The translations under genes were made by a program, and so were the position numbers. Below, one piece after another: positions 25,791-35,485 of a DNA stretch of 40,532 nt. How positions within the stretch are numbered: the stretch's first letter is position 1; every line of letters begins with the position of its first letter. This DNA is from Micrococcales bacterium (GTDB lineage Bacteria; Actinomycetota; Actinomycetes; Actinomycetales; Cellulomonadaceae). The DNA lies in the NCBI GenBank assembly GCA_009779195.1, contig WRET01000028.1, forward strand, positions 1 to 40,532, written 5' to 3'. The notes beneath the pieces were generated by a model that had not been told where the DNA came from, searched no databases, and was given only the letters and a program-made list of their open reading frames with translations.

Positions 25791-27490
25791 GTGGCTCTGA
25801 CCCGCAGGCCCCCGGGGGCCAGCCGCCCCGGGTGCTCGCTGGCCGGTACGAGCTGGGCGAGCTGCTCGGCACCGGCGGTATGGCGCAGGTGTACGCCGCC
25901 ACCGACCGCAGGCTCGGCCGGACCGTCGCCGTCAAGCTGTTGCGGCCTGACCTGGCTGACGACGACTCGGTCCGTGCCCGGTTCCAGCGTGAGGCCCACT
26001 CTGCGGCGTCGCTGAACCACCCGGCGATCGTCGGTGTGCACGACACCGGTGACGGCACGGCCGAACCGTTCATCGTCATGGAGTTTGTCCCCGGGCGTAC
26101 CCTGCGCGAGACCATGACCGAGGGTCAGCCCATGGCGGTCGACCAGGCGCTGCGGATCACCAGTGACGTCCTCACGGCGCTGGAGTTCGCCCACCAGGGA
26201 GGTATCGTCCACCGGGACATCAAACCGGGCAACATCATGATCACCCCCGACGGGGTGGTGAAAGTGATGGACTTTGGGATCTCGCGGGCGGTGACCGACC
26301 ATGTGACGATCACCCAGACCGTCGTGGGGACCCCGGCGTACCTGTCGCCTGAGCACGCCGAAGGCAGACCGGTGGATTTCCGCTCGGACCTGTACTCCAC
26401 CGGTTGTGTGCTGTTCGAGCTGTTGACCGGTCAGCCACCTTTTTCCGCCGAGTCGCCCATCGTGGTGGCCGTCCAGCACATCCAAGAGACTCCGCGGGTC
26501 CCGAGCACCATCAACCCGGCGTTGTCACCAGCGCTCGACGAGATCGTGGCCAAGGCCCTGGTCAAGGACCGCGACCAGCGTTACCAGACGGCTGCCGAGT
26601 TCCGTGCTGCGATCGAGGCGGTGCGCGCCGACGGTACTGGCTCCCTTCCTGTCCCTGTCCCGAACGGGGGCCCGGCGGTGGACGACACCGCTGCGATCGT
26701 CATGGACACCACGGCGCGGATGCCGTCGTCGGCTCCGCCGCTGCCGGCAGAGCTGGTGCCGACCGCAGCGGAGGCTGGCCCTGCGTCGACGCTCCCGCCT
26801 GACTACCTGGCCGAACCGGCCGCGTCGGGACGTCGCCGGTGGCCCTTGGTCGCCGTCGGGGCCGTCGCTGCGGTTCTCGTCGTCGGTGGTGTGGTGTTCG
26901 CGGTGTCTCAGCGCAGCTCTGGTGGTGGTGGGGCCGAGCCGGTCCGCACCGCGAAACCGATCGTGGTCGATGCTTTCGACGTGAAGACGATGGACCCCGT
27001 CTCGAACGCCGACCTGCAGAGCTCGGTCGTGGAGATGAAGCTGGCGGGAACCGTCAAAGAGTTCAGCATGCACAACACCGTCTCGCAGATCGACCTGGCC
27101 AACCGCGTCGGGCCGTGGGTGCAGCCGGAGAAGAAGGACGGGCAGAACGTCGTGACGATCTCGACCGACGTGCTGTTCCAGTTCGGCAAGGCTGATATCA
27201 ACGAGGCTGGGGCGAAGGCCATCGCCGAGGCGGTCAAGCCGGTGCCGAACAAGGCGACGATCGACGTCACCGGGTACACCGACTCGGTGGGCACCGACGA
27301 GGACAACCTCGCGCTGTCCCAGGCCCGGGCTGACGCGGTGGCCGCGATCATCGCGAAGGAACGTCCAGACCTCACGGTCAACGCCGTGGGGATGGGTTCG
27401 CAAGACCCGGTCGCGGAGAACACCCAGGGGGGCGAGGACTACCCCGAGGGCCGGGCCCAGAACCGACGGGTGGAGATCCGCTACGGCTGA
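25787..27490 (+). CDS. Ser/Thr protein kinase with extracellular OmpA-like domain
   Basis: 567 aa. The cytoplasmic kinase domain (about 20-278) has loop GTGGMAQVY, Lys50, HRD 142-144, DFG 162-164 and GTPAYLSPEH. A linker (280-350) and one membrane helix (352-374) are followed outside by a short unassigned segment (about 385-450) and an OmpA/MotB-like peptidoglycan-associated domain (about 455-567; GYTDSVGTDEDNLALSQARADAV and RAQNRRVEI). In PknB the outer part is PASTA; here an OmpA domain would touch peptidoglycan instead. Probably senses cell-wall state and phosphorylates targets inside, with the coupled lipoprotein as co-sensor (inference). The kinase domain is close to that at 22701, suggesting duplication. 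Confidence 0.92.
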   Translation: MSGSDPQAPGGQPPRVLAGRYELGELLGTGGMAQVYAATDRRLGRTVAVKLLRPDLADDDSVRARFQREAHSAASLNHPAIVGVHDTGDGTAEPFIVMEFVPGRTLRETMTEGQPMAVDQALRITSDVLTALEFAHQGGIVHRDIKPGNIMITPDGVVKVMDFGISRAVTDHVTITQTVVGTPAYLSPEHAEGRPVDFRSDLYSTGCVLFELLTGQPPFSAESPIVVAVQHIQETPRVPSTINPALSPALDEIVAKALVKDRDQRYQTAAEFRAAIEAVRADGTGSLPVPVPNGGPAVDDTAAIVMDTTARMPSSAPPLPAELVPTAAEAGPASTLPPDYLAEPAASGRRRWPLVAVGAVAAVLVVGGVVFAVSQRSSGGGGAEPVRTAKPIVVDAFDVKTMDPVSNADLQSSVVEMKLAGTVKEFSMHNTVSQIDLANRVGPWVQPEKKDGQNVVTISTDVLFQFGKADINEAGAKAIAEAVKPVPNKATIDVTGYTDSVGTDEDNLALSQARADAVAAIIAKERPDLTVNAVGMGSQDPVAENTQGGEDYPEGRAQNRRVEIRYG

Positions 27491-27515
27491 GCCCGGTGAC
27501 AGCTGGGCCGAGCCG

Positions 27516-28694
27516 TCACAGACGCTCGACGACCAGGACCCGTTGGGCTCCGGCCACCCGGGTCAGCACGACGGTCGCCGCCGCGGGCCCGCGCAGCCCG
27601 AGCTGGGCGCGCAGGGCCTGCGGGGTGACCGCTGTGCCGCGTTTCTTGACCTCCAGGCGCCCGACACCGCGTTGGCGCAGGTAGGTCCGCAAGGTCTTGA
27701 CGCCGAAGGGGAGGTTGTCGACCACCCGGAAGCCGGTGGCGACCGGAGACGAGGCCCGGTGGTCGCTGGTGACGTACGCGATCGTCGGGTCCACGAGGCG
27801 ACCGCGCAGGTCTGCGGCGACCTGCCCGACGAGCCCGGCCCGGATCACCGCTCCGTCGGGTTCGTACAGGTACCCGCCGACAGGTCCGGTGGCAGCCTTG
27901 GGCGGTCCGTCCGGTCCCGCCGTGACCACATGGGCCTCGTCGCCGGTGAGCACCAGTGCCCCCCGGCCGGGGCCTTCAGGGGCCAACGGTCCGAACCACA
28001 GCCCGACCTCGACGACATCACCGTCCACCGACACCCACTGGGCGCGCGCGTCGCGGGGGATGGCTGAGTGCGCCAGACCCGGACCGAGCTTGATCCCCAG
28101 GGGTTTGATCTCGCGCAGCGCCAGGACCTGGTCGAGCGGGGGAGAGAAGGACGCGGGGTTGAACACCCGTGACCCCGAGCGCCGTCGTCGTCCGGGGTCG
28201 GCCCACACCGCGTCGGTCTCGGTCAGGTCCAGCGTCAGCCCGTCGGTGTGCAGCACCATCACTTCGGGGAAGTGCCGCAGGTTCACGGTGGCTATCGCTG
28301 CGGTGGCCTCGTCGATCTCGGCGGCTTGGACGCACAGCCCGACCCCCGCGAACGCCATGGTGTCGGCGCCGATCCCACAGGTCAGGTCTGCCACGGACGT
28401 GAACCGTGCCGCACGGAAGCGCTGGGCGTGGTGGGCGGCCACTGTCAGCCGGGTCGCCTGCTCCAGCCCGGTGGGGGTGAACAGCATCCCGTCGGCGAAG
28501 TCACCGAACTTGGCTCGTGCTTTGGCCCGCAGCCGCGACTGGGTGAGCACCGCCGCGACGAGCGCCGGGTCGATCCCTTCGTCGTGCAGCCGTTGTGAGA
28601 CCCGTAGGGCGTGCCGTTCGTCATAAGGGGGCAGCGCCTGCAGCAAAGTCCACCCCTGCGCGCTGAGCAACGCTGCCAGAGCCTCCGGTGTCAC
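27516..28694 (-). CDS. Class I SAM-dependent methyltransferase with THUMP-like C-terminal domain
   Basis: A 392-aa protein. The central Rossmann methyltransferase fold has SAM motif I DLTCGIGADTMAFA (about residue 103), an acidic residue after the second strand (AAEIDEATAAIA) and a WADPGRRRR motif. The C-terminal portion matches the THUMP-like domain (YVTSDHR..., LPFGVKTLRTYLRQRGVGRLEVKKRG). Likely a nucleic-acid methyltransferase; the substrate is unknown. GTG start at 28694; CAGGAT lies six bases upstream, and a Shine-Dalgarno-like CGAGGG is too close to be useful. It converges with the OmpA-kinase gene, 25 bp apart. Confidence 0.85.
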   Translation of the reverse strand: MTPEALAALLSAQGWTLLQALPPYDERHALRVSQRLHDEGIDPALVAAVLTQSRLRAKARAKFGDFADGMLFTPTGLEQATRLTVAAHHAQRFRAARFTSVADLTCGIGADTMAFAGVGLCVQAAEIDEATAAIATVNLRHFPEVMVLHTDGLTLDLTETDAVWADPGRRRRSGSRVFNPASFSPPLDQVLALREIKPLGIKLGPGLAHSAIPRDARAQWVSVDGDVVEVGLWFGPLAPEGPGRGALVLTGDEAHVVTAGPDGPPKAATGPVGGYLYEPDGAVIRAGLVGQVAADLRGRLVDPTIAYVTSDHRASSPVATGFRVVDNLPFGVKTLRTYLRQRGVGRLEVKKRGTAVTPQALRAQLGLRGPAAATVVLTRVAGAQRVLVVERL

Positions 28695-28700
28695 CCCTCG

Positions 28701-28706
28701 ATCCTG
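28701..28706 (-). promoter_or_regulatory. Candidate -10 of the THUMP-like methyltransferase (leaderless)
   Basis: CAGGAT on the minus strand, six bases before the GTG at 28694. Same geometry as at coaA and the MerR gene. Could instead act as a weak ribosome binding site (AGGA). Confidence 0.3.
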
Positions 28707-28758
28707 CCAGAAGTCACCCGGCGTCCCGACACGCCAGGCAACGACACGCCTGGCACGC

Positions 28759-28792
28759 CGACGGCCCCCGTCCGTGCGGACGGGGGCCGTCG
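28759..28792 (-). terminator. Terminator of groES
   Basis: A perfect 15-bp GC-rich stem (CGACGGCCCCCGTCC paired at 28778-28792) with a GTGC loop, located about 20 bp after the groES stop on the minus strand. Separates groES from the downstream methyltransferase. Confidence 0.8.
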
Positions 28793-28813
28793 AGGCTGTC
28801 GAGGTTCAGAACC

Positions 28814-29110
28814 TCACTTGGTGACGATCGCGAGGATGTCACGGGCCGAGAGGATGAGGTACTCATCCCCTCCGTACTTGACCTCGGTGCCGCCGTACTT
28901 GGAGTAGATGACGGTGTCGCCGACTGCCACGTCCAGCGGCACCCGGTTGCCGTTGTCGTCGATCCGGCCCGGACCGATGGCCAAGACTTCGCCCTCCTGG
29001 GGCTTCTCTTTGGCGCTGTCCGGAATGACCAGACCCGATGCGGTCGTGGTCTCGGCCTCGAGGGTCCTGACCACGATCCGGTCCTCGAGCGGCTTGATGG
29101 AGACCGACAC
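28814..29110 (-). CDS. groES: Co-chaperonin GroES
   Basis: Lid of the GroEL folding chamber. 98 aa, the usual size: [12 protein letters not shown] at the start, mobile loop [22 protein letters not shown], and [24 protein letters not shown]. The GTG at 29110 is chosen because GGGGAGG lies 7 bases upstream and it gives the canonical N-terminus; the frame continues to 29221. It is transcribed from a CIRCE-controlled promoter through a leader of about 105 nt. No groEL gene follows: a terminator and an unrelated gene come next, so its chaperonin partner must be encoded elsewhere. Confidence 0.97.
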   Translation of the reverse strand: MSVSIKPLEDRIVVRTLEAETTTASGLVIPDSAKEKPQEGEVLAIGPGRIDDNGNRVPLDVAVGDTVIYSKYGGTEVKYGGDEYLILSARDILAIVTK

Positions 29111-29221
29111 TGCGGACCTCCCCTTCGCGTGAGTGGTACGGATGTCTTCGCCGATGGCCACCGTCGTCGCGGGTGCCGGGGCCCGGCTCACCGGCACTCT
29201 GTCATGAGTACCGACGAGCAC

Positions 29222-29262
29222 ACTCTAGGAACTGGTTAGCACTCGGTCAAGGCGAGTGCTAG
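29222..29262 (-). promoter_or_regulatory. groES promoter with CIRCE/HrcA operator
   Basis: On the minus strand, -35 TTGACC (29245-29250) and -10 TAGAGT (29222-29227) are separated by 17 bp. The CIRCE inverted repeat TTAGCACTC-N9-GAGTGCTAG spans 29236-29262, with the -35 box inside its spacer, so HrcA binding would block RNA polymerase directly. Matches the known heat-shock control of groE in actinobacteria. Confidence 0.93.
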
Positions 29263-29381
29263 ATGCCCAGGTCACAGGGCCACGGCGGCGAGGCCGGAGA
29301 GTTCGGCGCCTGGGCGCACGACCACGCCGACGCACCCTGTCTTGCTAGGGTCTGCGTCGTCGGGTCGGTGCTTGGGCGAGG

Positions 29382-29696
29382 TCAGCCTGCGGCGGCAGCG
29401 GCTGCAGCGGCGTTGGCACGGCGTCGCGCGGCGAGCAGCTCATAGCGCTCGTCCTCCGACAGCCCACCCCACACGCCGTAAGGTTCGCGGACTTTCAGGG
29501 ACTGTTCCCGGCACTCGTCGAGCACTGGGCACGCCGCGCACACGGCCTTGGCGGCCTCGGCACGGCGCTGGCGAGCAGCCCCACGCTCGCCCTCAGGGTG
29601 GAAGAACAGGGTCGGGTCGGCGCTGCGGCACGCGCCTTCGAACTGCCACTCCCACAACTCCATCACGGGGCCGGGCAGTCGTGAGATCTCCGCCAT
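29382..29696 (-). CDS. whiB: WhiB-family iron-sulfur regulator, WhiB3/WhiD type
   Basis: A 104-aa transcription factor that binds a [4Fe-4S] cluster through Cys23, Cys53, Cys56 and Cys62 (C-x29-C-x2-C-x5-C), followed by the G[VI]WGG turn GVWGGLSEDER. The N-terminal LPGPVMELWEWQFEGAC and FFHPEGERG are, from memory, characteristic of WhiB3/WhiD rather than WhiB1 or WhiB2. The start at 29696 has GGAGG upstream; the longer frame to 29828 is non-coding. The alanine-only tail is unusual. WhiD acts in sporulation in Streptomyces, WhiB3 in redox/virulence control in mycobacteria; the role here is inferred to be envelope or stress regulation. Confidence 0.93.
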   Translation of the reverse strand: MAEISRLPGPVMELWEWQFEGACRSADPTLFFHPEGERGAARQRRAEAAKAVCAACPVLDECREQSLKVREPYGVWGGLSEDERYELLAARRRANAAAAAAAAG

Positions 29697-29736
29697 CGGA
29701 GCCTCCACTCCATCGATCGAACGAACAGGTCCTGCC

Positions 29737-29765
29737 AACATACAACCGCGCCAGAGGTTGTTCAA
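29737..29765 (-). promoter_or_regulatory. Promoter of whiB
   Basis: Minus strand: -35 TTGAAC (29760-29765), 17-bp spacer, -10 TATGTT (29737-29742). Predicted start about 7 bases below, leaving a leader of roughly 30 nt with the GGAGG ribosome binding site. Confidence 0.65.
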
Positions 29766-29878
29766 GAGTGTGTCGTAGGCCGTGCAGGTGAAACGATACC
29801 GTCTCATATCGGACGCCAGTACGCACATCGGGACCAGTTGGACCGGCTCGTCGGTGACGTGAGGGGGCTAGGGACTGG

Positions 29879-29884
29879 CAGAAT
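29879..29884 (+). promoter_or_regulatory. Candidate -10 of the MerR-type gene (leaderless)
   Basis: CAGAAT exactly six bases before the ATG at 29891, no Shine-Dalgarno. Identical hexamer and spacing to the coaA site. Confidence 0.4.
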
Positions 29885-29890
29885 CTGGCC

Positions 29891-30787
29891 ATGGCCTCTG
29901 CGGGTCGCACCCAAGACCGCGAGCAGCCGCTGCTCGCGGTCGCCGCTGTCGCCCGGCGCCTGGGCGTCGCGCCGGCGACGCTGCGCACATGGGACCGTCG
30001 TTATGGGCTCGGACCGTCCGACCACGCTGCCGGGGCACACCGCCGCTACACCGCAGTCGACGTCGACCGTCTCATGGTGATGCGTCGGCTCACCGCGGGG
30101 GGAGTCGCCCCCGCCGACGCCGCGGCTGCCGCCCTGGACGGCGACCCGTCTGCCGTCGACCAGTTCTTCGGAGCCGCACGCACCCCGAAGGCCGTGGTCG
30201 AGGCCGCGCTCGACGCTGACATGCAGCGTCTGGAGGGTCTGCTGCGGATCGACGGCCAGGATGTGATCGCCTGGTGGACCGACCTCGTGGTGCCCGCACG
30301 GGAGCAGCTTGCCCTGCACACCGAGCTCGACCCTCCCGGCCAAGATGCCGACCTGCTGGTCCAAATGGCGGTATGTGCCGCAATTCGTGACAGAATGACG
30401 GCAGTAGCGGCGCATCCCTCCGGGGTCGTGCTGCTGCTCTCCCCGCCAGGAGAGGCTCGCCCTCTCCTCTTGCACGCGGTTGCTGCCGCTGTGGGTGGGG
30501 TTGACGCCAGGATGGTGTCGGGTCCGATGTCGGCCCGTCACCTGGTCGATCTGGTGATGATGACCAGGGCTCGTGCCGTGGTCACGGTCGCAGACCGGCG
30601 TGACGCTGACATGTCGTTGGTCGAAGCGCTCATCTCCGAACGGCCCGATCTGCCACAGTTCGTCCTGGTACCAACGGAGGACTTTGCCCGCGTCCCGACG
30701 GGGCCAGAGGTCCAACGAGCGCGGTCGGTTGCCGGGCTCGTCCATGAGTTGAGGGCCGCCTTGACGGTCCAGGATGAAGAGGTGTGA
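29891..30787 (+). CDS. MerR-family transcriptional regulator
   Basis: A 298-aa protein with an N-terminal MerR winged-helix (about 13-75: LLAVAAVARRLGVAPATLRTWDRRYGL, then AHRRYTAVDVDRLMVMRRL). The long C-terminal part (about 100-295) resembles the CarH/LitR-type architecture (helical region plus Rossmann-like fold), but I do not see the B12-binding DxHxxG motif, so cobalamin sensing is unlikely. The ligand is unknown. Divergent from whiB and co-directional with the BldM-type gene, so it may belong to the same regulatory neighbourhood. The ATG at 29891 lacks a Shine-Dalgarno. Confidence 0.85.
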   Translation: MASAGRTQDREQPLLAVAAVARRLGVAPATLRTWDRRYGLGPSDHAAGAHRRYTAVDVDRLMVMRRLTAGGVAPADAAAAALDGDPSAVDQFFGAARTPKAVVEAALDADMQRLEGLLRIDGQDVIAWWTDLVVPAREQLALHTELDPPGQDADLLVQMAVCAAIRDRMTAVAAHPSGVVLLLSPPGEARPLLLHAVAAAVGGVDARMVSGPMSARHLVDLVMMTRARAVVTVADRRDADMSLVEALISERPDLPQFVLVPTEDFARVPTGPEVQRARSVAGLVHELRAALTVQDEEV

Positions 30788-30934
30788 TGACCGTGTCGGT
30801 GCTTCCCTGCCAAGGGACACTCGACCTCACCCACGGTTCGGCCACCTCAGCGTCACTCACAAGTGGGACCTGTGCTTCCGATACAACAACAGTGACCCCG
30901 TTCGGGGGACCCGCCTTACCCAGAAGGAGGGGAC

Positions 30935-31576
30935 ATGGCCGGAGTGGTCGTGTGCCATGCCAGCGCATCTGTACGTGAGCGGATCGTGGTGACTTCGCTC
31001 GGCGTCCCGCTGTTGGCACCTGTACGCGCAGCAGCGTCCGCCGACGAGCTCGTCGTGCTCGCCCGGCGCCTGGCACCCACCGTGGTGCTGCTGGACGCCG
31101 ACCTGCCCACGCCCGGACCCGGTGAGGCGATGCGTCGTCTGGCCCAGGTCGCGCCGCACGCTGCTGTCGTCGTGCTCGCTGGCCCTGACGACACCGAGTC
31201 CCTCGTACGTGCGTTGGCGCTGGGTGCCCGCGGTTTCTTGACTCCCGAGGTGAACCGTGCCGAGCTGGCCGCCGTCGCCGCGCACGTGCACGCTGTGGCG
31301 TCCATGGCGCCCGCCACGCCGCCACCCCCGCCACGCGAAGAGCCCCGCCCACGCGAGACCAAAGAGAACGAGAAGACCCAGCCGGTGCTGACCCGCCGCG
31401 AGCTGGAGGTGCTCGTCGGGATGAGCAACGGTCGCTCCAACGCCCAGATCGGCCAGGACCTGTACCTGTCGGAAGACACCGTCAAGACCCACGCACGGCG
31501 TCTGTTCCGCAAGCTCGGGGCGTCCGACCGGGCCCAGGCGGTGGCGATCGGGATGCGCCGCGGTCTCATCCAGTGA
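30935..31576 (+). CDS. bldM: BldM-type orphan response regulator, degenerate receiver
   Basis: A 213-aa protein: receiver-like domain (about 1-125), Pro/Glu-rich linker, and a LuxR-type HTH (about 150-208: LTRRELEVLVGMSNGRSNAQIG, LSEDTVKTHARRLFRKLGASDRAQAVAIG). The HTH strongly resembles Streptomyces BldM as I recall it, and the whiD-bldM-guaB neighbourhood is the same. The receiver keeps one Asp (Asp54 in LLDADLP), but the acidic pair after the first strand is missing (VVVCHASAS) and the conserved Lys near GFL is replaced (GFLTPE). It is therefore probably not phosphorylated by a sensor kinase. ATG 30935 with GGAGG four bases upstream. Confidence 0.85.
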   Translation: MAGVVVCHASASVRERIVVTSLGVPLLAPVRAAASADELVVLARRLAPTVVLLDADLPTPGPGEAMRRLAQVAPHAAVVVLAGPDDTESLVRALALGARGFLTPEVNRAELAAVAAHVHAVASMAPATPPPPPREEPRPRETKENEKTQPVLTRRELEVLVGMSNGRSNAQIGQDLYLSEDTVKTHARRLFRKLGASDRAQAVAIGMRRGLIQ

Positions 31577-31617
31577 GCTGTCCGGGTGAAGCCGAGCGGG
31601 TGAAGACGTCCTGGTGA

Positions 31618-33147
<1,530 letters not shown>

Positions 33148-33191
33148 CGACGACATCCCTGGTGGGAAAGGCGCGTCACGGTGGCACCGGG

Positions 33192-33197
33192 TAAGCT
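33192..33197 (+). promoter_or_regulatory. Candidate -10 of the KAP NTPase gene
   Basis: TAAGCT in the 76-bp gap after guaB, about 27 bases before the KAP start, compatible with a short leader holding the GGAGGG ribosome binding site. No clear -35. Confidence 0.35.
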
Positions 33198-33223
33198 GGC
33201 GTGCAGGTGTCACGGAGGGCGAC

Positions 33224-35485
33224 ATGGGCGAACCGGCACGACGACCGGACCTGCCAGAGCGGGCCGAGATCGGTGCTGCGGACCTGTCTGCTGCGGTGTC
33301 CAGATCGGCGCGGGCAGCGATGTCGGCCCGGGGGGCCTGTTTCCACATGGTCTCCGACGAGCCAGCGAAACAGGACGGGCTCGGACGTGACGACCTGGCG
33401 TCGCATATCGCCACGGTGATCCAGATGCGGCCTCCGCCGTTCACCATCGCGGTGTACGGGGGATGGGGCGAGGGAAAGACCAGCCTCTTGCACCAGATAC
33501 AGAGGAAAGTGGACGACAGGTGTGACGAAGGCGGCCCGACAGCCTGCCACACGGTCTGGTTCGACCTGTGGGAGCACCAGGACGATATCAACCCGGTGCT
33601 GGCCATGCTCGCTCTCGCCCGTGCTGAACAGGACAGGACGAGCACCCTGCTCCAGACGGCGGTCGACAAGCTCGACAAGGTCACCCCTTTGTTGTGGGCC
33701 GCGTTGGACCAGGCTGGCCATGGAGTGTTCAGCGGCTACCAGCGGCGCAGTGAGGCGCTCCGGAAAGACCGTATGGCGGTCGTCGACGCCCAGGTCCAGC
33801 TGCGCAACCATTTTGCTCAGGCCCTCGACGCCCTGGCCGGCGAAGGCCGCCTGGTGTTCTTCGTCGACGACCTCGACCGGTGCCTTCCTGAGAACGTGGT
33901 GAACCTGCTGGAGAAGATCCGTCTTTTCATGAACCACGAGAAGTGCGTGTTCGTCCTCGCTGTGGACGACCAGGCCGTCGAACGTGCGGTCCAGCAGGTC
34001 AAGCAGTACGAAGACCCACAGGTCGCAGGACGGTACCTGGAGAAGATGATCCAGTACGCCTTCGACCTGCCCCCGGCAGAAAAGAGCCAGCGCACCGAGT
34101 TCGTGATGACCGCCTTGCGCAAGGCAGCAGACGATTCGCTGCAAGACGAAGCGATCCACACGATCGTTCAGGACCTGTGGCGTCTGGCTTTCGACGACCC
34201 GCAGGTCGATGCGTCAATCCGTCTCGTCCTGCGTACCGTGAACACGTTTGCCGTCGACCACGCTATCGCCTCCGCAAAGCTGGGCGATGATTATGACCCG
34301 CGGATCATGGCAGTGATCTCAGCGCTCAAGACGTGCTACCGCGAAGCTTTCACCCAGCTGCGCCGACGCCACGACGACCGCACCCGTAAGTTCTGGCGCT
34401 TCTTCTTCGCCCACGACGCCGACAGGGGCAAGGAGAGCAGTCTCGGTGTCCTGTTCTGCCGGACCGGAGCCCGCTGGAAAGACCAGCCCGACGAGAAAGA
34501 GCCCGACGGCGAGGACCGTTCCGGCTGGGCCTTTGTCCAGGCAGCCCAAATCTTGTACTCCGGCGACGAGGCACATATTCCCCGGCGTTCTGGGTTCTCA
34601 GAGCTGGTCGAGAACCATTTCCGGTTCGCTGCTGCTCCAGCACCCCGTGAGACCGAGCCCGAGGAGCAACCGGAACGCACACCGAAACTAGAGGCGTTGC
34701 CCGGCGGTACCAACGGTGCGCCAGGTCCGGCGTCGGTGTCGTCGGACCCGGTCGAACCGGGCGACCACCTGGTCAGCGAGGCCGACACTGGTTCCGGAGC
34801 TCGCACCCCGTTGCGACCTGCACCACGTCGGCGTCGCCTCGGCGGTCTCGTCGACTACTGGACCCGCGACCCGTCCACCGAAGAAGACGTGCAGGAGGAG
34901 TGTGCGAACGTCTTGCTGAGCGCGGTGGTCCGTCTCAGCGGTGTTGACTGGCGGGTGCTGGAGGTCAGGTCTGAGGGGTCCGACCGCCAGGCCCTCCTGC
35001 TGGCCGACCGTGTGATCGGCACCGGCCCGTACAACAAGGCCGATATCCGCACCAGCTGGGCACGGTGCGACCTGCGCCGTTGGCTGAACGAAGAGTTCGC
35101 TGACTCGTTGGGCAAGCCGTTGACCGACCGGGTCTTGCGTCGCAAGGTGCACAACGGCCCCAACCCGGTGTGGGACACCGACGGCGGCGAAGACACGACG
35201 GACCAGTTCTTCCTCCTCAGCATGGAAGACGCCGCAGGATATTTCACTGATGAAGTGCCTAGCGACTGGAAGGCGTACAGGAAGCTGAAACGGTTTGCCT
35301 TGGGTGTGCACGGGATAGCGAAGAACGAAGAAGGCGAGAGCTCCTGGTGGTGGTTGCGTTCTTCCGGTAGGTCCCCCGTCTACTGCGCTGGCGTCTCCCG
35401 CGACGGAGACGTCCGCGACTCTGGTTTCCTCGTGTCGTCGTCGTGGGCTGTCCGCCCAGCGTTCTGGCTGAACCTTGAGCCGTGA
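33224..35485 (+). CDS. KAP-family P-loop NTPase fused to a DUF6273-like domain
   Basis: 753 aa. The KAP NTPase domain (about 50-440) has Walker A GGWGEGKTS (79-87) and Walker B LVFFVDDLDRC (210-220). Unlike many KAP proteins it shows no membrane segments between them, so it is probably cytoplasmic. A charged/proline-rich linker (about 500-560) leads to a C-terminal domain (about 560-753) with the DUF6273 signature: WWWLRSSGRSP, a short Gly/Asp-rich turn, then VRPAFWLNLEP at the very end. KAP ATPases occur in phage defence; the C-type-lectin-like DUF6273 end may bind a ligand. ATG 33224 with GGAGGG upstream. A short hairpin sits on the stop codon. First gene of the accessory island. Confidence 0.85.
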   Translation: MGEPARRPDLPERAEIGAADLSAAVSRSARAAMSARGACFHMVSDEPAKQDGLGRDDLASHIATVIQMRPPPFTIAVYGGWGEGKTSLLHQIQRKVDDRCDEGGPTACHTVWFDLWEHQDDINPVLAMLALARAEQDRTSTLLQTAVDKLDKVTPLLWAALDQAGHGVFSGYQRRSEALRKDRMAVVDAQVQLRNHFAQALDALAGEGRLVFFVDDLDRCLPENVVNLLEKIRLFMNHEKCVFVLAVDDQAVERAVQQVKQYEDPQVAGRYLEKMIQYAFDLPPAEKSQRTEFVMTALRKAADDSLQDEAIHTIVQDLWRLAFDDPQVDASIRLVLRTVNTFAVDHAIASAKLGDDYDPRIMAVISALKTCYREAFTQLRRRHDDRTRKFWRFFFAHDADRGKESSLGVLFCRTGARWKDQPDEKEPDGEDRSGWAFVQAAQILYSGDEAHIPRRSGFSELVENHFRFAAAPAPRETEPEEQPERTPKLEALPGGTNGAPGPASVSSDPVEPGDHLVSEADTGSGARTPLRPAPRRRRLGGLVDYWTRDPSTEEDVQEECANVLLSAVVRLSGVDWRVLEVRSEGSDRQALLLADRVIGTGPYNKADIRTSWARCDLRRWLNEEFADSLGKPLTDRVLRRKVHNGPNPVWDTDGGEDTTDQFFLLSMEDAAGYFTDEVPSDWKAYRKLKRFALGVHGIAKNEEGESSWWWLRSSGRSPVYCAGVSRDGDVRDSGFLVSSSWAVRPAFWLNLEP

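Noticed and set aside
29891..30787. Cobalamin-dependent light sensor (CarH/LitR type)
   Set aside because: The B12-binding DxHxxG motif is not found in the C-terminal part.
30788..30934. BldM-type operator upstream of the BldM-like gene (autoregulation)
   Set aside because: Half-sites TCAC occur but no convincing palindrome with the expected spacing.
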